64,000 nt of DNA from Membranipora membranacea (taxonomy: Eukaryota > Bryozoa > Gymnolaemata > Cheilostomatida > Membraniporidae): contig OU612069.1 in the NCBI GenBank assembly GCA_914767715.1, forward strand, positions 10,971,387 through 11,035,386, written 5' to 3'. Positions within the stretch are counted from its first letter, which is position 1, and each line of letters begins with the position of its first letter. Both the position numbers and the translations under genes were made by a program. The notes beneath the pieces are model-generated. The model did not search any database. It saw only the letters and a program-made list of their open reading frames with translations, and was not told the DNA's origin. Shown piece after piece: positions 60,873-64,000 of the stretch.

Positions 60873-63696
60873 CTAGCAACCATTTGAGCTCAGATGCAGG
60901 TAATCAAACTCCGATGGAGACAGGAGGTTAATTTCAGTTTCTTCAGCATTGTTGAGTTCACAGATCATCTGACTTGGATCAAAGTTAACTGATAGACACT
61001 CTGAATTATGGAAGCATTTGATCGCACAGGCGAACTGGGAGCGGGCCTCTACATTCTGAATGATGTGAGTGGCTAGTTTGGCTCCTACCACTTTGCGCAT
61101 CCATAGAGTCTGCTGATTGTTTTCCTGCTCATATCCAGGGTCAAGATCATCTAGAGAATAAAGGAAATGTTAATTATTGATTTCCAAAGAGTAGATATGA
61201 ACAGTGCTGGACCGATTTAAATGAATGTTATATGGAGGATAGGCGAGATTCAGATATTATTCCAAAAACAAACAATGATGGCAAAGCTGGGTATTCTTTT
61301 GAGGGTTTTGTTTGGCAGGGCATGAAAATGACATGGTGAGAAAAAATTCATTTTTACAAACTGATTTCCAAAATTACTGCCTGCCTGCCAGCCTGCTTGC
61401 AATATACTGTGTAGTAAACTGATATGGAGTATAGTTTGTTTTGTGGCAGTGTAGCCATGCTGTTACTCTGAAGCGGTAGTGAGGTATTTTTTTGCGTACT
61501 ATGGTAGTAGGTCAAGATAAATGTATTTAGGCTCAAACCTGCATGATCTAAAGACTGACGGTTATAGTTGGATTGGTCAGACTTAAGAGTAATGTGTCTT
61601 ACCACAAGACGCAGTTGTGAACTGAGAAGTGGCCTCGGGAGAATGCTGAAGATCATTCATTATTACAAGATTTCCAATATCACCACAGGGCAAGGATGCT
61701 GAAGTGAACTGAGAAGCCGCCTCTGTAGAATACTGAAGGTCATCCATTGTCACCAGATTTCCAACATCACCACATGTTAGAGAGTTTATCTGATCCTCAT
61801 CAAGCTCATAGTCCCACATATTGACACCTGCTATTTTAGCCTCAAAAAGCTGACCTGTGTTAAATCCACCTACTGCAATACAAATCAGAGAAATTGTGAT
61901 ATTACATTTTTCATTCTTTTCTGAGTTCAGTAATAACCCTTAGCCTTATGTTTCAAAAGAAATGGGAAGAAGACATTTCAGTTCTCAACTATTTATCATC
62001 CTAAGGTTAAATAATAGAGAGGTTTGGAGATATTTTACTTTACTTTTCCCGTAAGCGGGTAGCCAATCAGATGGCATCAGACGACTGAGAATCAAATTTA
62101 AAGATATCAGTGCATGACTAGGAACTGTGCATACAAACAATAACCGCGATGTTATCATCGTCGGTTACTATGAAAGTACATCTTAAGTTGGACTTGAAAT
62201 GGCTCATAAGTGTTCATCAACAAAATTCCTATAACACAAGTCCAATGATTCAAAAAGATCGTCTTGTGACCTATGGAATTTTAAGCTGCTTTAAAGGTAA
62301 CATGAAATTTGACAAGGTATCCCTACTTTTGAAAGTGAAATAAAAATTAATATCTCTTGATTCACAGGTGCAAACGTAGCAGGGTGGTTGGGCGAGCGCG
62401 TCATGAGGCTTGGGAATGTCATGATCATACCCACTTTTGCATCTTTGCACACAGAACACAATATACACTTACATATTGAATCTTGATCATGTAGCATGAC
62501 TAAGTTTCCTGTTCCTCTGACTGTATGGCTCCCTGTATCAAGGGATCTGTAGACTGTCATCGTGTTAGTATTGTTCACATCATTGTACCACTGTAAAACA
62601 TAACAGAAATGGATATTATGAATTCTATTTTCTCCCATTGTAGTATCGTAAACTGTCCCCCACGCAAAAACAACCACGGGACACTTAACCACAGCACAGC
62701 ACAGAACACTTGTGACTGTCATCACTCACAGGCAAATTCATGATGGAGGTAGATTTTATGATGAATGAATGGGGTGATTGTTTTAGAGCGGCTCATGGTC
62801 CTGCAATGAAAGACATATAACCCGTTGTGTCATAAAGTTCTAATTGTTTCAACTGAAATTTTCAACAAAGTCCCCTCATGACAATAACACTACGTAAATC
62901 GTTTGAGGTTCAAGTAACAACTGGAGTTCTTGAAAATTAGATCTATCAGGTAATTCATAAAAAAGAAGCTTTATACACTCAATAATAACGTTGAGGAGTT
63001 GCTACCACCATCCCCTGAAACAGCTTGGGCCATCATATTGGCAGCCAGAACATCATGGTATGCTTCAGTTAGATGATCTGACCCATTTTGAATGATCATA
63101 AATAGCTTGGCCCTTGAAATTTACAGTCGGCAATTGGGGGGGGGGGGGGCACTTTACAATAGGGGGGGGGGCAGTTTACATTAGGGGGGACAGTTTACAA
63201 TAGGGGAAAGTTTACAATAGGCCTGTCGCTATTGTCAAGTGTGCCCAGGACAGTTTATCATAAGAAACCGTAGTTGAAAGGAGACTTCGTGCAAACCTCC
63301 TATAGCCCTAAGAATATTTTGATCAAACACTATTGAATGTAGTGTGCAGACATTATTGATCACACAAAAAACTTTGTTCAACAGAAGGCGTGCAGTAATA
63401 ATCGTAAATCGTAAATCGTAAATCGTAAATCAAATTTTGTCATTTACCTGCCTTGGTGTTGGGAATAGATAATAACAATGGTTTGAGAGAAGCTCCAAGC
63501 TATTCGGATGTTAATTTCAATACCTTGAAAAGTTCGCTACTTTTCCATGTGAAGCAATGGTATTCCCAGTGCTGATAGAACAGTAACTCCAGGTCATCCT
63601 GGGTCATTGCGTCTTGCATGCTATAGTATGATCCACTGATGATAAAATTCATTTTTCGTTGGTTGGTAAAATAGACTACAAATTCATTATCAGTGT
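60873..63696 (-). CDS. Pentraxin-like protein with PAN/apple-like domain (copy 2, 5' exons beyond the window)
   Basis: Visible exons on the minus strand: 63696-63524, 62590-62473, 61872-61603, 61150-60873, all in phase. The last exon is exactly the length of its counterpart in copy 1 (278 bases). The signal peptide and first LamG exon lie to the right of the window. It has YHCFTWKS, LHDQDS, AGVNMWDYEL and the Cys-rich PAN-like C-terminus ending FDYLHLSSNGC. Differences from copy 1: one extra codon in the exon ending at 63524, two extra in the next, and 29 extra in the 61872-61603 exon. There the segment starting CGDVGNLVTMDDLQYS is followed by a second, diverged unit starting CGDIGNLVIMNDLQHS. 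It is clearly a tandem paralogue and probably functional, since every frame is intact. Confidence 0.86.
61603..61774 (-). repeat. 87-bp in-frame tandem duplication within an exon
   Basis: Unit 1 is 61774-61688 and unit 2 is 61687-61603. Each starts with a TGTGGTGAT sequence, that is Cys-Gly-Asp, and the second ends at the splice donor. Copy 1 at 51647-51829 has only one unit. The two units differ at several residues, so the duplication is not very recent. Confidence 0.88.
63136..63220 (+). repeat. G-rich tandem repeat
   Basis: Four imperfect units of about 20-25 bases share the core cagtttaca(a/t)tagggg, with long G runs. It is intronic in copy 2 and absent from the same intron of copy 1. 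Confidence 0.75.
63400..63430 (+). repeat. 7-bp tandem repeat
   Basis: Four to five copies of cgtaaat stand in a row in an intron of copy 2. Confidence 0.85.
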
Positions 63697-64000
63697 CTAC
63701 AGAGAAACACATAATATCTACCGTTAGTTGGTTGCTTTTTGGCATTTATGATTTTAAATATTCACTATCAAAATTGAAATTTACCATTTTAATAAAATCC
63801 TATAATCCTGAATTGTGAGAGGCCAAGACAAAACGTTCAGTCAATGTCATCTTGAACATCTGGGAAGCACAGATTCTCATATGTTACACTTGTCCACTCG
63901 AGAAAATGTTCTAACACAATTTCAAGCAAAACCATAAAGCAACGTGGACTAGGCTGGTAAATGATCATACTAGGCTGTCAAAGCTGGGAAAAAGCAGGGC

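Larger units (their letters stand above)
60610..64000 (-). repeat. Segmental duplication unit 2 (pentraxin-PAN), open at the right edge
   Basis: It matches unit 1 in exons, 3' flank and intron blocks, and continues past the last visible exon: aataaaatcctataatcctg at 63790 matches 53713, and acacttgtccac near 63890 matches 53799. It lacks the SINE-bearing segment of unit 1. Confidence 0.85.

Overview
The window is nuclear DNA of an invertebrate animal. It is AT-rich, its genes carry many introns with GT-AG splice sites, it contains several tRNA-derived SINE families, hairpin MITEs, a hAT-type DNA element and a decayed non-LTR retrotransposon, and it has no operon structure. The gene content (TYW2, and pentraxin-like proteins with a PAN domain) and the high intron density would suit a slowly evolving marine invertebrate, perhaps a deuterostome. 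I cannot name the species. All gene models are hand-spliced from reading frame, splice consensus and phase agreement.

Region 1 (1-7259) holds an eight-exon plus-strand gene for the tRNA wybutosine-synthesizing enzyme TYW2/TRMT12. Its spliced frame is exactly 990 bases, and it starts after the long N-terminal extension seen in vertebrate proteins. Region 2 (9027-36180) holds two tail-to-tail paralogues of a family I do not recognise. The plus-strand copy has 13 exons (9027-17566). The minus-strand copy has at least 17 exons (36180 down to 20247). Several exons match in sequence, length and splice phase, so this is an old inverted duplication. Both are low-complexity proteins with NPF tripeptides, and the longer copy adds an alpha-helical N-terminal part.

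Region 3 (36181-49260) has no complete gene. It holds a diverged 0.7 kb direct repeat, one isolated pentraxin-type exon (43561), a 2.2 kb imperfect palindrome carrying a 14-bp minisatellite, a tRNA-derived SINE and a reverse-transcriptase relic. Region 4 (50560-64000) is a tandem segmental duplication with a spacing of about 10 kb. It contains two minus-strand genes for secreted pentraxin-like proteins fused to a C-terminal PAN/apple-like domain. The first is complete (54641 down to 50844) and the second runs off the right edge. An exon relic of the same family lies between them at 55743. The second copy contains an in-frame 29-residue tandem duplication inside one exon.

The pentraxin-PAN genes are probably extracellular lectin-type recognition proteins in a young, changing cluster. 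Two units, one relic exon and one stray exon are visible, together with transposon insertions that are not shared between copies. TYW2 is an unrelated housekeeping gene next to them.
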